Below, in pieces: positions 21,885 to 34,609 of a stretch of DNA of 64,000 bases. The DNA lies in the NCBI GenBank assembly GCA_038030265.1, contig CM075939.1, forward strand, positions 40,963,253 to 41,027,252, given 5' to 3'. The position numbers were made by a program, and so were the translations under genes. The notes below the pieces were generated by a model. It saw only the letters and a list, made by a program, of their open reading frames with translations. It did no database searches and was not told the DNA's origin. Source of the stretch: Corythucha ciliata (Eukaryota > Arthropoda > Insecta > Hemiptera > Tingidae). Each line of letters opens with the position of its first letter. The stretch's first letter is position 1.

Positions 21885-22875
21885 AGCTGAAATTTATAAA
21901 AAGTGTCAATCACATGGCTAAAATGGAGAAAAAACGCTAATTCATGGAAAACCCCATCATTTCAAGGCTATGAATGAAAAAAATCATAAATGTACGGCTA
22001 AAATTGAAAAAAAAAACAAGTTCGCAGCTAAAATTGGTTAAACGAATCGCTAGTTCCTGGGGTAAACCCGCGGTCAATATTGAGAAAACCCGCTAATTCA
22101 TGGCAAAAACCCTGCTCAAATTGAGAAAATGCCAATCCACGGTTCCTTGAAGCAACTTCGTAGGCGCAAATTCGCGGCTAAAATGTATCAAAAAACTTTA
22201 ATTCGATGCTAAAGTTGAGAAACAGCGCTCAATTCACGCGCGCATAATTCACAGGGAAAAATGAAAAAAAATAACTAATTCATGACTAACATGCGGAATA
22301 AAGCGCTAATTCACAGTTAAAAAGTGAAAAAAATGCGTTAATTTGCGGCTTAAATGGAAACAAATCATTATAATTCGCGGTTCAAAGTGGAAAAATCTCA
22401 ATTTCAATGCTATTATCTAGAAAAAACGCGAATTCGCGGCTAAATTTAGGAATGCGCATTAAAAAATTTATAAAAAGCGCTAATTCGTGGCCGAGATGAA
22501 GGACTAATTCACCGTTGAAAGTGGAAAAATAACTATACTTCGAGGCTAACATTGACAAAAAATGCTAAGATTCGAGGCTAGAATTGAGGCAAAGCGCCAA
22601 TTCGCGGCTTAAAATTGAAAAACGTGCATTAGCACCGCGAATTATCGCTGTTCAAATTGGGGAAATATTAATCCAGAGCTTCGGGAGGTACCTATAACTT
22701 ATTCTGGCTAAAATGGAGGAAAAGCGCTTATTTGCAGCTGCATTAGAGAAAACGTGCTAATTTGCTGCTGAAATGGAGACAAAGCGCTAATTTTAACATA
22801 ATAGTGGAAAAATCGCTGCTAAAATTGAGATAACGCAAATTTTCGGAGTTGAGGTATTCAACGTCCAATTCAAAG
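21885..22875 (-). repeat. R30 array, reverse (copy B)
   Basis: Reverse-complement R30 units (gctaattcgcggctaaaatt) matching 3226-4190 with small indels. Confidence 0.9.
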
Positions 22876-22879
22876 TTCA

Positions 22880-23035
22880 ATTCCAAAGGTCACTGACAAT
22901 CTGCAGTTGACCATCTACAATCGACCATCCATGATTATCTGGAATTGACTGCAATTGAACAGTTGTAATGATGGACCACCTGCGATTGAACATCTGCAAT
23001 TGACCATCTACAATTGACCATCTGCAATTGATCAA
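22880..23035. repeat. 14-bp minisatellite holding the empty SINE site (copy B)
   Basis: Tandem gaccatctgcaatt-like units without interruption. The single accatctg at 23017-23024 corresponds to the duplicated accatctg flanking the SINE in copy A. Confidence 0.75.
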
Positions 23036-24065
23036 TTTCGTCAATTTTAGCAGTGCTTTTTCTTAATTTTGGCCGTGAATCAGCTTGTGTCCAAATTTCC
23101 TCGCAAAATTTAGCCGCCTATGTGCTATTTTCCGCAGTTTCATTAGTTAATTTCCTACTTGTCTCAATTTTAGCGCTGGCCTAGAGTGTTTTACATAATT
23201 TTAGCCGCGCCAATTGGCCCCAATCAGTCCCAAATTGGCCGTTTCTTTTCTTTCAGCCTAGCAGTAGCATTTTGTTTTATTTCAGCTATACGGATTAGCG
23301 CTTTTTCTCAGTTTCAGCCACGGATTTGGGGTTTCTCAATTTTAGCCGCGAATTGTAGTGATTTTTATAATTTTTTATCCTCGAATTAACACTTTTTCAC
23401 ATTTTAACCACGATTGAGTGCTTTTTCTTAATTTCATTCGCGAATTAGTGCTATTCTATATTTTTAGCAGCAATGCAATTAGCAGTTGTTCTCAATTTAA
23501 CTCCAATTTTGGCTTTTATAGCCTTGAATTAGCGCCTTATCCCAATTTGAGCCAGGCGTTAGCATTTTCCTAAATTTTAGCTGCAAATTAGCAATTTTTT
23601 AGCAGTGAATTAGTCTTTTTTCGATTTGAGCTAGGAAAAGGTTTTCTTTATTTTAACGGCATTAACTAGTGATTTTCGCCCCCGAGTTACCCCATTAGTG
23701 CATTTCATTTAAAAAATGTACTATTGGTCTCGCCCTGATGGTCGCACATATTTTGAATTAGGGTTTTTTGTTTTTGTTACTTTTCAATTTAGCTGCGGTT
23801 TTTTCACTTTTATAGCCTTCAATTACCGTTTTTCCCTTCAATTTTAGTGGCGGGTTTGGCCCAAGAAGAGCATGTCAGCTTTTTTCCCACCACATTTAAG
23901 TCGTAAAATTACCTCTATTCACCACGAACCAGCGTTTTGTTTTGTTTGTTTGTTTTTGTCTTCAATTTTGCTCTGAAATTTGCACATTTTTGCAATTCCG
24001 AATATTAGCGCTTTTTCCAAACATTTTGCCACGTACTTGTCTCAATAACTGCACATTTTTAGAAC
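23036..24065 (+). repeat. R30 array, forward, uninterrupted (copy B)
   Basis: Corresponds to 4582-6345 of copy A without the two insertions. Empty sites lie at 23121-23127 and about 23711-23722. Confidence 0.85.
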
Positions 24066-27000
24066 GCTTTGTCAATTTTATCCGCCAGACTGGACTGTGG
24101 CTCGACACAGACGGACCTCGCTGACCCGCTCTGGAGTTGAGAAAATCGCAGCCCATCATATTGGCACCCTGTAACGCTCATTTTTGTGATGTTTCAAGTG
24201 ATGCTTGAAACCCCCCACTCATGGCGCATTTTGCCTGGAGCTGTACTCCGCAATCGGGCCACTGCCCTAGCGGACTCGCAGTCACAATTCACGTGTATTT
24301 GGTGACAGGTTGGCTTCAGAAAAGCAATTTCGAGACTTTCGGTGCTATGAAATCATTATTTCACGTTGTTGACCAATTCAATGAGAAATTTCGCGGTCTT
24401 GGCTTTTTAAGGAACTTTTGTAAAATTGGTTTTCCGTGAAAAATTAGCCAAAATCATTCACACTAAGCTTTTGAATAAGGAAAAACTTCTACGCTCTCGC
24501 TAACAGCTATCAGCTAACAGCTCTGAAAAATTGAAAATTATTGACAAAACTCATTTATTTGGTGACTGTTTGTTGCGTGGTTTCTTGAGGGAATGCTGGG
24601 AGGACCGCGTAGGAAGGATGTAGGAACGAACATCAGGCACGTAAAGGGATGCTAGTGCCGCCTTGGAAACAAATTTTAGCTCCCAATAGTCGTAGTTTGA
24701 GCATACTTGTAGCTGAAAATAAAAAATTCCTTCCGCATCCTCGACCGAAAAAAAGAAAGGTCGCTCATTTGTAAGTTGTGGTCACGTTTATGCATTTAGA
24801 ACGTCGGAATTAACAAATAAAAACAGCCTAAAAGGATGAGCTGCCTATCTCTTTTCGCTTCCCCTTCCCCCCACCCACACACTCGCCGTCTGCAAAACAC
24901 TTGCCGCCCCCTTGGGGTTTTTAAAATACAAGAAGCCTTTTTTCTTCGAAGGAGTTGGGTTGTAATCTTACGCTGAGCGCCAACTCGCCAAGCCGGGAAG
25001 AAAAAAAAAAGATTAAAGAGAAAAGAGCACGACTTCTCAAGAATTGTTTAGGAACCTTCTTGGCCGCCACCGCATTTTCGCCGTTTCTCCTACGCTACTT
25101 GCTTCTTTTTTAAGTTTTAAATTAAAAGGCTACTTTTGGCCGGGCAACTGATGAACATTGGACTTTCTCAACACGTCCCTGAAGGAAAAAAAAAAAAAAA
25201 AGTTGTGAAGAGAGAGAATTTTATGATGATGAAGGGGGGAAGAGAACTGTGGGGCGGGGTTCGGTTTTAAAGACAACTTTTGAGTTATTTTCTTCATGAA
25301 AAGAATACGATGTCATTACCCTCGAAATTAACTTTTAAATTCTTGATACAATAGCCATGTCATGTCCTTTGTATTCAGTTCACTTCTCTGATAGCTAAAA
25401 GTGAATTTCGCTACAAAAAATTAGCGGAAGCCCTCTAATTAGCGTTTTATCACATCCCCCCGCCACCACGTCTATACAAATGGGAATAATTTATGGAACC
25501 TTTAAATTTCAACAAACGGAAAATAAAGTGGTTTTTCAAGATGAAAGGCGTCTCGTGGTCCTTATTGCCAGAGGGGAAGGAGTTCCGGCTCCTTAAATAA
25601 AGTTAGCGAGTGTCTCACCCCTCCGCCTATTCCCAAGCCAAGGATGTTCCTCGCCATCTAAAAACACAAACACGTTAACTTCGTATTGGCCTTTTTATTG
25701 ATACTATCGGCGTGGCAAGGCTAATGCCTTTTCTATTGAGTTATTCTCCAAAGTCTCACCCAACTCCCCCCCCCCTCCTCCTCCGACCACCAACCATGCT
25801 CAACGACATATAAGCTCCGGCGGGGGCTTCAAATGGTGACGTCGTCATTATCATCGTCAGTTCAAATGAGAAACTTCACTTCGCATTTAATTTTTTGTTA
25901 TTTATACGAACAATTGTCAACGGTCGACGCAATAAGGGCGTTCAAACAGGAGTATGCGGGACCATATTCTTCGCAATTATTCGAGAAAATAATCTGGGCG
26001 TCTTCAAACTTTATTTTGATATTCCGTTTTCGGTTCCTTTTCGGGGAGAAACGTCATAAAATTTTACGATTAGCCCGTTCGCCGTGAAAACTTTTTCAAA
26101 TATTCAAATTTCCAATCCCAATAAAGCCCCCCAAAAAAACAGCTAAATTTGGGGCAGGGAGGACGTATTCCTTAATATCCTTCCCCTTATCTTTAATTTA
26201 TCATCGCTAAAACTCTGAATAAAAATTCTCTTTTTTTTCGCTATGAATCTGAAAAAGGAAAAAAGAAAAAGGAGGCGAAGAAGCGAATTCCAAGGAATTG
26301 CCAACGACTCATGCAAATGGACCAGTTATCGAAAGTTCCTTTTCGTCGATAAGCACACCATTCTTCCCTTTACACCATAAGAGGGCAATAAAAATGAGAT
26401 TCGCACACGGCAAGTAGTTTGTCTTAGATAGTTAGCGCGGGGGTGAAATCGTAAAAAAAAATCGGACGGCGAGCATACGATTTGTGGGGAAGGGGGAGAG
26501 TAATTCGCATTAGACTGGGGATTCCTGAAAAATTTCGACGATTTGAAATAAAAATTGGTTTTAGTAGACGATGAAGAGATGGTTTAGAGTGAGCCGAAGC
26601 CTACTGAGGTCGGCTTACTGGATTGGGCTATTACTTGAGGCTACATCGCCCTTAAAATTAAGGAAGAGCGCTAAATAGTGATCTGGACAATTTATTAAGA
26701 AACCGGTTATTTGTTTGTATTAGGATCAGTAAGTACTTTAATCGGTTGATTACACCGTAAAACTAGGCAATTCGCAGTTGTCTGGGGGTTACTCAGTCAG
26801 GCGCGGATCCAAAGTCGGCTTAAGGAGGGGGCCCCTTACAGACAGTCCACTCGCCGAAAGAACGCCCCTGACAAAAGAATTGTGATACTTGTATTACAGT
26901 CTTAAAAACAATCGGCTCTTCGATGACTGACAGAGTTCCTCTTACCCCTCTGCAGGTTGGTGGTCTGCCACCTTGCTCAGTGGGCGTTCATCTTTTATAG

Positions 27001-27320
27001 ACATGGCAGTATATCAGTCAGGGGGGGGGGTGGAGGACATTTTTCGTCAGGGGCATTCTCTCTACGCGTGGATAGTACCTATGCCACACGTCACACAGCT
27101 GCGCTAGACAGACACAGTTCTCAATCTCTGATAATTGAAACATTGCACAGTTGAGGAAATCCAAAGGCCGGAACAGTGGCAAAAAACAACAAAATGCAAC
27201 AATAATTACCTATGTAACGTGAACTATTAGTTTGCCAAAAATATGCCTCCCGTCCGAACGAAGTGAACTTAGCGCAATGGTGGAGGGGAAGCTCTTATGT
27301 CCCACGGCTAGCACTGCGAT
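24066..27320. other. Non-satellite interval of copy B
   Basis: Matches 6346-9614 with few differences, mostly in homopolymer lengths. No gene recognised. Its right end (from about 27080) is also found inverted at 38986-39345. Confidence 0.6.
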
Positions 27321-27329
27321 TGTAACCCT

Positions 27330-29945
27330 CAAAATTGGGTTTTTTAGTGAGCGAAATCCGGGAAATTACTTTTTTATTGAGTAAAACCAGCTAAAAACGG
27401 TTCTTAGTGCAAAAAATCGGTGCCATCGGAAACTGAAATAGGCCAGTTAGCAAAATTGGTTTACTGCCAAACAAATTTCCCGAAATTAACCATTAACCAA
27501 ATTGACAGTCTCCTAATGAAATTGACAATTCCCTCATAAAACATACAATTTCCTAATAAAATACACAATATCCTCACAAAATTGACAATTTCCTTATAAA
27601 ATTGACAATTTCCTCATAAAATTAACGTTCTCTTATAAAATTGACAATTTGCTAAAAAAATAGATAACTTTCTTATAGCATTGACAATTTCTTATAAAAA
27701 TTGACAAATTTCTCATAAAATAGACAACTTCCCCATAATATAGATTATTTCCTCATAAAATCGACAATTTCCTCATAAAATAGAGAATTTCCCGACAAAA
27801 TTAATTATTTCCTCGTAAAACTGACAATTTCCTCATAAAATATACAATTCACGCATGAAATGTATAACTTTCTCTTAAAATTGACGATTTCATATAAAAT
27901 TGACCATTTCCTAATTAAATGGACAATTTACCCATAAAATTTATTATTTCCTCGTAAAATCGACAATTCCCTCATAAAATATTCAATTTACTCCTAAAAT
28001 TGACTATTTCCTCATAAAAAGGACAATTTACTCATAAAATAGATAACTTAAAATTAAAGATTTCTTCATGAAATAGATAATTTCCCAATGAAATTGATTA
28101 TTTCACCGTGAAATTGACTATTTCCTCATAAAATATACAATTTACTCATAAAATGGACAATCTTCTTATAAAATAGATAATTTCTTATACAATTGACCAT
28201 TTCTTATACAATTTAAAATTTCCTCGTAAAATGGACAATAACCCCATAAAATCGATCATGTCCTCATAAAATAGACAATTTCCTCATAAAATATACAATT
28301 AACTCATAAAAATGACAATTGACGGTTTCTTATACAATTGACGATTTCCTCATAAAGTGGAAAATTTTCCTATAAAATTGATTATTTATTCATTGACAAT
28401 TTCCTAATAAAATGTACAATTTCGTAACAAAAATTAACAATTTCTTCATAAAATTGACAATTTCCTCATGAAAGGGATAATTTCCCTGTAAAATTGATCA
28501 TGTCCTCATAAAATTGACAATTTCCTCATAAAATATACAATTTACTCATAAAAATGACAATTGACGGTTTCTTATACAATTGACAATTTCCTCATAAAAT
28601 ATACAATTTACTCATAAAAATGACAATTGACGGTTTCTTATACAATTGACAATTTCCTCATAAAATGGATTATTCCCATGTAAAATTGATCGTTTCCTCA
28701 TAAAATTGATCGTTTCCTCATGAAATTGACAATTTCCTCATAAAATTGACGATTTCTTGTACAATAAAATTGACAATTTCTCATAAAATTGACAATTTCC
28801 TCATAAAATCGATAATTTCCATGTAAAATTGATAATTTCTTCATAAAATTGACAATTTCTTCATAAAATATACAATCTCCTCATAAAAATGACAATTTAC
28901 TCATGAAAATGGGGATTTTATACAATTGACAATTTCCTCATAATGTGGACAATTTCCTCATAAAATTGGTTATTTCTTCACTGACAATTTCCTCATAAAA
29001 TATACAATTTCGTAACAAAAGTTAACAATTTCTTCATGAAATTGACAATTTCCTCATAAAAATGGATAATTTCCCTGTAAAATTGATCATTTCCTCATGA
29101 AATTGAATTTCCTCATAAAACATACGATTTACTCATAAAAATGACAATTTCCCCATGAAATTGACGATTTCTTATACAATTGACAATTTCTTCATATAGT
29201 GGACAATTTCCCCATAAAATTGATTATTTCTTCATTGACAATTTCCTCATGAAGGATATACAATTTCGTTACAAAAATTGACAATATCTTCATAAAATTG
29301 ACAATTTCCGCATAAAATTGACAATAATCATCGAAAGGGCAATTCGAGTCATGGGGTTAAATTAATTAATAAATTAAACAAGTAAAATAATTAAATTAAT
29401 ACGTTTCATGAACTAAAAATAAAACTATTGAGGATAAGTTACAATTTCCTCTTGAAATTGACAATTTGCACATCAAATTGACAATTTCGGTTTCAAATTG
29501 ACATTTTTTTAATTATTAAATTGACGATGCTCTAATAAAAATGTGAATTTGCTAATAAAAATGACAATTTCCTCGTGAAACTGACAATTTCGTCCTAAAA
29601 TTAACAATTCCAAGAAAATTTACGATTTCCTCTTGATTGCAATTTCAATTCGAACTAACAATTTCTTTACAAAATTGAAAATTCATTGGAAAAGGGCAAT
29701 TTTCCCATTATATTGACAATTCCTCATACAATACGTCATTTTCTTCATAAAATTGACTATTTCCTTATCAAACTGACGATGTACGTACTCATCAAATTGA
29801 CACCTTTTAGACTGGAAATTTGCTCATAAAATCAACCATTGTGCTCATAAGCTTATAATGTCTTATAAAATTGAAAGTTTTCTCATAAAACAGACTATTT
29901 TTCGTGAAACCGACGATTTTTTTCATAGAATGGACAATTGTGAGT
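27330..29945 (+). repeat. R30C block and R20 array (copy B)
   Basis: A short R30C-type block (27330-27495) followed by about 2.45 kb of the 20-bp unit. The markers that occur two or three times in copy A occur once here, so copy B has the simpler organisation. Confidence 0.9.
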
Positions 29946-30162
29946 TTTAGCACTCTCCCGTTAAATCCTCCGTAAACTATATTTTCAAATTTCAACCAAT
30001 CAGATGTTTCGTAACCAAGCAACGACTTTTTTTTTTTTCATTTTTTAGATATCTTTATTAATAGGTATCTAAATTATAACAACTGAGCCTGAGCCCGTCA
30101 AGTTAATTTACTTATATACAATTTACAACATTATTGGAGTTCATGGCCCAGTGGCCTTCCTC

Positions 30163-31632
30163 CTACGAGCACGCACGCACCTCACTGTCACTCTCGCGAC
30201 ACCGCTGTAGCTGTCTGACGACGTCACCGTTGTCCAGGAGGCGAAGTGCTTCCGGGTTCATATGCTCCCGAAGACGGTGTTGGTGTTTGAGCGCATGCTG
30301 CTCAATTACTTCTTTTACGGTTTCTACCTTGAGGTCTCGGTGGAGGTCATCATTGCGAACATACCAGGGGGCATTGACAATGCTCCTCAGTACCTTGTTC
30401 TGGAATGTTTGTATGACCTTAATATTGGTCTTTTTTGTACAACCCCAGAGCTGAATTCCATACGTCCATACTGGCTTCAGCACTTGTCTATATATTAGCA
30501 ATTGGTATGATGAGAGCTCAGAGTGCCTACCAAGTAACCAAAACAGTCTTCTAAACTTCAGTTTTAGTTCTTCATTTTTCTTCTTAACGTGCTCTTTCCA
30601 TTTAAGCTTAGTGTCGAGTGTCATACCCAGGTATTTAGCGGTGTTTACTATGGGTACCTGTTGTCCGTTGATAATTATTGGTATATTGATTATTTTCTTG
30701 TTTGTGAAGTAGATGTGTGAGGACTTGAGTTCGTTCAGTTTTAGTCGCCATTTTTTGGCCCATTGACATACATTATTTACTGTGTGCTGTAGTTGTGATG
30801 TTGCTTCTTCAACAGACTCTGCAACCGCCAGTAGGGCTGTGTCGTCTGCAAACGTTGCAATTGTTGTGTACCCACTGCTAGGGACGTCGTTCGTATAGAG
30901 GAGATGCAGCAGCGGCCCAAGTACACTTCCTTGGGGAACACCAGCATTTATTACCCTCTTTAATGATGAATACGCTCCTTCGTGCTTCACCCTGAAGTGT
31001 CTTTCTAAGAGGTACGACTTGAGAATGTGGAAGTATTGGTCCGGCAAGTTTCTTCCAAGTTTGTACAGCAGACCCTGATGCCAGACTTTATCAAATTCTT
31101 GGGAAACATCAAGGAACACGCTCGCGCAGACTTGCTTCCTCTCTAAAGAGTTCTCAATCACTCGAGTGATGCGATGCACTTGATCAATAGTGGAGTGCTT
31201 TTCCCTGAACCCGAACTGGTGATTGGGGATAAGTTCCTTGTCTTTGACTATGGCTTTTAATCTCTTCACGAGTAACCTCTCGTAGAGTTTGGAGATCACT
31301 GGTAACAATGATATAGGACGGTACGACGTTTTCTCGCATGATTCCTTACCAGGTTTCAGGATCATGATCACTTCTGCCACTTTCCAGCAACGAGGTACGT
31401 ATTTGAGTCTCAGCGATGCGTTTATGAGGTAGAGTAACATACGCATTCCTACTTCCGGGAGTAGTTTGACGACATTCCCAGTTATGAGGTCATACCCAGG
31501 AGCTTTATTTGTTTTGAGATTGTTTATTGCATATTTAAACTCATTAAACGTTACCGGTCTTATATATTGCGAAGACGCTGATGGAGGCAGCGTCGGCAGA
31601 TCTTCCTCATCTCTTTCTCCTTGCAGCGGCAT
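30163..31632 (-). CDS. Reverse transcriptase region of the Jockey-like LINE (open, 489 codons)
   Basis: Would copy element RNA into DNA by target-primed reverse transcription (family knowledge). Motifs in order: KAPGYD (residues 43-48), YRPISLL (104-110), QFGFR (139-143), FLDVSQEFDKVWH (173-185, first catalytic Asp 175), GVPQGSVLGP (231-240) and FADD (261-264, catalytic Asp pair). A C-terminal region of about 220 residues typical of Jockey elements follows (KYLGMTLD, WTYGIQLWG). The box KAFD of relatives reads QEFD here. The frame is intact to its TAG at 30163-30165 but is only the C-terminal part of ORF2, since the upstream part is in other frames. The first Met is just the start of the open stretch, not a true start. 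Confidence 0.85.
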   Translation of the reverse strand: MPLQGERDEEDLPTLPPSASSQYIRPVTFNEFKYAINNLKTNKAPGYDLITGNVVKLLPEVGMRMLLYLINASLRLKYVPRCWKVAEVIMILKPGKESCEKTSYRPISLLPVISKLYERLLVKRLKAIVKDKELIPNHQFGFREKHSTIDQVHRITRVIENSLERKQVCASVFLDVSQEFDKVWHQGLLYKLGRNLPDQYFHILKSYLLERHFRVKHEGAYSSLKRVINAGVPQGSVLGPLLHLLYTNDVPSSGYTTIATFADDTALLAVAESVEEATSQLQHTVNNVCQWAKKWRLKLNELKSSHIYFTNKKIINIPIIINGQQVPIVNTAKYLGMTLDTKLKWKEHVKKKNEELKLKFRRLFWLLGRHSELSSYQLLIYRQVLKPVWTYGIQLWGCTKKTNIKVIQTFQNKVLRSIVNAPWYVRNDDLHRDLKVETVKEVIEQHALKHQHRLREHMNPEALRLLDNGDVVRQLQRCRESDSEVRACS

Positions 31633-32415
31633 AAATGTTTCTTCGAGGTGCTCTGCAAATAGTTCAGCTTTCTCTCGGGGACTTTTGGCCCATTCTCCGT
31701 CCAGCTTCTAATCGGAGGAATGTGTTCTTTGGGATGCTTAAGCGATTTAGTAATCTTCCAAAGGGAGTAATCCGTGTCCTTTCCTGGAGTTAACTCCATC
31801 AATAGTCTGGCATGTGTTTCTTGCTTGATTTCCTTGTTCAGGGCGTCAAGCCGAGTCTTTAGCCTATTCAGTTTTACTTTGTCACAAGGAGCTCTACTGT
31901 TTTGCCAGAGTTTCCTCGCCTTTCTTTTTTCCCTAACCAGCTCTCTAACCTCACGGGGATATGTGGCTGATTCTTGCAATGTTTTCTGTAGGCGTGGCAG
32001 ACCAAGCAGCTCGTTGAATACATTTGACGAAGTTCCCAGCTTCCTCTTCTAATTGTTCCGGTGATTTTAGAGGGACTGAAAGGTTAATATTAGAGGCGAC
32101 GTATTCCCTGAAAACATCCCAACTAGTGCGTTGAGTGACTAGCCTTGGCCGGTCTTCCTTCAAAATGATTGAGCCGCTAATCGTAAGAACAATAGCAGAA
32201 TGATCTGACATTAGACTGCACCAGTCTTCTACGTGAATGAAGTTGTCCGATACTCCCTTGACCACAAAAAAATCAATGAGATCAGGAGTCTTTAATGGGT
32301 CCGTGGGCCAATACGTAGACTTTCCTGTTGAATGAAAACTGCAATTTTTTCTTCTCCCAGCGGAGAACAACTCTCGTCCTTTTGTGGTTGTTAGCCTCGA
32401 GCCATTAGTCGTCAT
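31560..32415 (-). pseudogene. Endonuclease remnant and linker of LINE ORF2, frameshifted
   Basis: Two overlapping minus-strand frames. That at 31951-32415 has PDLIDFF (residues 44-50) and SDHSAIVL (70-77), the end of an apurinic-like endonuclease domain with the SDH motif that nicks target DNA. That at 31560-31979 is a basic linker (KRKARKLWQNSR, then SLWKITKSLK) that precedes RT in Jockey-like elements. At least two frameshifts separate endonuclease, linker and RT. The N-terminal half of the endonuclease is absent, so the domain is dead. Confidence 0.8.
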
Positions 32416-32439
32416 TTTCCCTGATTTTTTTAATTAGGT

Positions 32440-33204
32440 TAACAGCCTCTGTAATTTTATACCCCTTTTCCTTAAGGTCGTTCACTATATTCTCCGGTAA
32501 GCAGGAGTGGTGAAGCCCTCATGCGACTACTCTGAAAGGGCGCTCATTTTTATTCTCATACGTGTACCACTCGAATTTTTTTTGCCTTAAGCCATTAGTA
32601 AGAGCACGATACGAGTCGCTATCTTGGGCAAAAATTTTCCAAACATTGTTGGATAACGCTTTGATGGAACACTCTTTTGTGGTTTCCACACTTTTTATGA
32701 AATTATGTATCGTATTGTACTCAGTAACACCAATAACCGTTACTGTGGGTGGCGGTGCCTCTTTTTTACTTTTTTCTAGCTGAACATGTGAAACAGGTCC
32801 AGTATCATTACTTTTATTCTTTCTATGGGCTCATCGGATATGTCCGGTGAGGAAGATGCTTTCCGTTTCTTTTTATTCCTTTTAAGGATCCAGTTCGTCT
32901 ATCTTTCAAGCTGTTCCTCGTCCGTAGCGTACTCAACGCGTTCATTATTGAGGGGGTTAACGTTCAAACGTTCATTTGCTTCGATAATCTGAAATTTGAT
33001 TTTAAGTTCTGCTTGCCCCAAATGGTCGCATAGACTTAGAATTATATTATACAACTCACTGAATGCAACGTTGATGTTTTCGTCCTGGACGCGAAACGCC
33101 GCGGTTGTAGTTCGGTGTTTCACAACCGCGAGTTTAGTTTTCTGCACAATTTCCTCGAGCGTTTCCGCGGGGGAACGACCGGTGTCCCTTTCCTCATCCA
33201 TCAC
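32440..33204 (-). pseudogene. ORF1 (gag-like) remnant of the LINE
   Basis: An ATG at 33204 opens 101 codons (MMDEERDTGRSP...) before a frame break near 32899. Further on, a second frame reads TVTVIGVTEYNTIHNFIK and, after a stop at 32519-32521, GLHHSCLPENIVNDLKEKGY, typical of the domain that precedes the zinc knuckles in arthropod LINE gag proteins (RNA binding in the ribonucleoprotein, family knowledge). The stop is a TGA where relatives have Arg or Lys. The zinc knuckles are missing: the sequence runs straight into the endonuclease remnant. Confidence 0.75.
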
Positions 33205-33384
33205 CGCATAAGGTCATCACACCATAATGAAATAATATGATGCAATCACTGTTATTGTTCCTTTGTTTTACTTTTGTTTTGAGAGCTCCGAACGATGTTG
33301 ACTGTTCGAACGTTCACGACAAACTCAGCAACGACTGATGTATCGTTTGCGTTAGTGTTAGCGGGGGTGTTGCTAAAAGTCTCT

Positions 33385-33725
33385 AATATGTCACCTCAAC
33401 ATTACTCTTCGTGAAGCATTTCGCATATTTATTGCTCTTGACGCGGCATTTCACGTAATTTTTGCCCTGAATCTGACGATTCACGTGAGTGTTTTCCTGA
33501 ATGTTACGTTTTGCCCGCCGTGGGACATTTAGCGTATACTTAAATCGTTGTGCCGCGGCTTTCGATAGAGTTTTATCCTCACAATGTGACGTTTCGCTCA
33601 AAGTTTGCCCTTGGCGTGGTGGCGCGTTCAACGTCAATTTTCCCCTCAGTGAGAGGCCATTCGCGACAGTTTTTCCCTTAAATAACTTGGCATTTCGCGA
33701 CTCTCGAAAACCTCTGATCATAGGG
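33385..33725 (+). repeat. R30B array, left arm of an inverted pair
   Basis: Degenerate units of about 30 bp around tttgccctgaatgtgacgtt. Its reverse complement is aligned almost end to end with 37205-37590, for example cgcgaaatgccaagttattt against cgcgaaatgtcaagttattt. It is part of the larger inverted repeat 27080-39345. Confidence 0.85.
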
Positions 33726-33799
33726 CATATGATGATTTTTTTGTGAGAAATTCACCATAAATAAACAAGATTAATATTATTTTTTCGTAAGTATAGCGT

Positions 33800-34440
33800 T
33801 ATTGTTCCTAATTTAAGGCGCGGACTAACCTTTTTTTCAATTAAAACCAGGAACTAGCGATTTTCCCTATTTTAGCCGCGAATAAGCAATTTGTGTCAAT
33901 TTTACCCGCGAATTAGCGTTTATTTTCATTTTCAGCCATGAATTAGCGCTTTTTCTCAATTTCAGGCGACAAGGCATTTTCTCAATTTCAGCCGAGAACT
34001 ACCAATTTTCTCCATTTTTCAAGTTAGCAATTTTCCTCGATTTTGGCCGCGAACTAGCGTTTTCTTGATTTTAGCCGCTAATGAGTGATTTTCCCCAATT
34101 TTATTCGCGAATTATCGTTTTATCTCAATTTTTGCCTTAAATTATCAATTATCCTTAAAGTTAGCCGTCAACTGACGTTTTTCCTACATTTAGACGCTAA
34201 TTATAGCCAGTTTTTTTCTTTTTTTACATTTCATACACGAAAGACTGTTTTTCATTTTTCACAGCAAATTAACGCTTTTGCTCAATTTTTAGCGCTAAAA
34301 AAAACTAGAGCTTTTTCCTCAGCCGCGGATTGTTGGTCTTGTTCACTTTTAGACAACGAAATTGGCCTCAGAAGTCGCGAATGAGTAGCGTTTTCACAAT
34401 TTTAACCGCGAATCAGCGAAAAAAAAACCCGAATGTGGTT
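33800..34440 (+). repeat. R30 array, forward
   Basis: Units such as ttttagccgcgaataagcaa and tttcagccatgaattagcgc. Fades at about 34440 into two R30C-like units (gttttagtgggcgaaatttg, ggtgagccagacacgcg). Confidence 0.85.
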
Positions 34441-34609
34441 TTTGAATTAGGACAGCCCGCGAAATTGGCGTTTTAGTGGGCGAAATTTGAGAAATTTGAT
34501 TATTGGTGAGCCAGACACGCGAACATTTCGAGTCCGCGCTTTGAGTCTAGGTCTAGGGGAGAGAAACTGCTTACCCATGTCCCCCTCTGGCTACGCCCAT
34601 GCTGGAAAA

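Larger units (their letters stand above)
18625..30998 (+). repeat. Copy B of the large near-identical segment
   Basis: Parallels 1-15755. It lacks the insertions at 4359-4573, 4685-4941 and 5600-5997, has a shorter R20 array, and has one extra R30 unit near 21060-21090. At 30998 copy B continues as an uninterrupted LINE, while copy A switches to other sequence. Confidence 0.95.
30027..33326 (-). mobile_element. Jockey-like non-LTR retrotransposon, internally deleted, 3.3 kb
   Basis: Bounded by a perfect 9-bp target-site duplication, agcaacgac, at 30018-30026 and 33327-33335. On the minus strand the order is 5' leader, gag-like ORF1, remnant of endonuclease, reverse transcriptase, a 3' UTR of about 130 nt with AATAAA (30054-30059) and a poly(A) tail touching the duplication. 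The zinc-knuckle end of ORF1 and the N-terminal half of the endonuclease are missing, and there are frameshifts and stops. It therefore cannot be autonomous, although both true ends are present. Jockey-clade assignment rests on gag plus endonuclease plus RT architecture and RT motifs. Confidence 0.9.
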
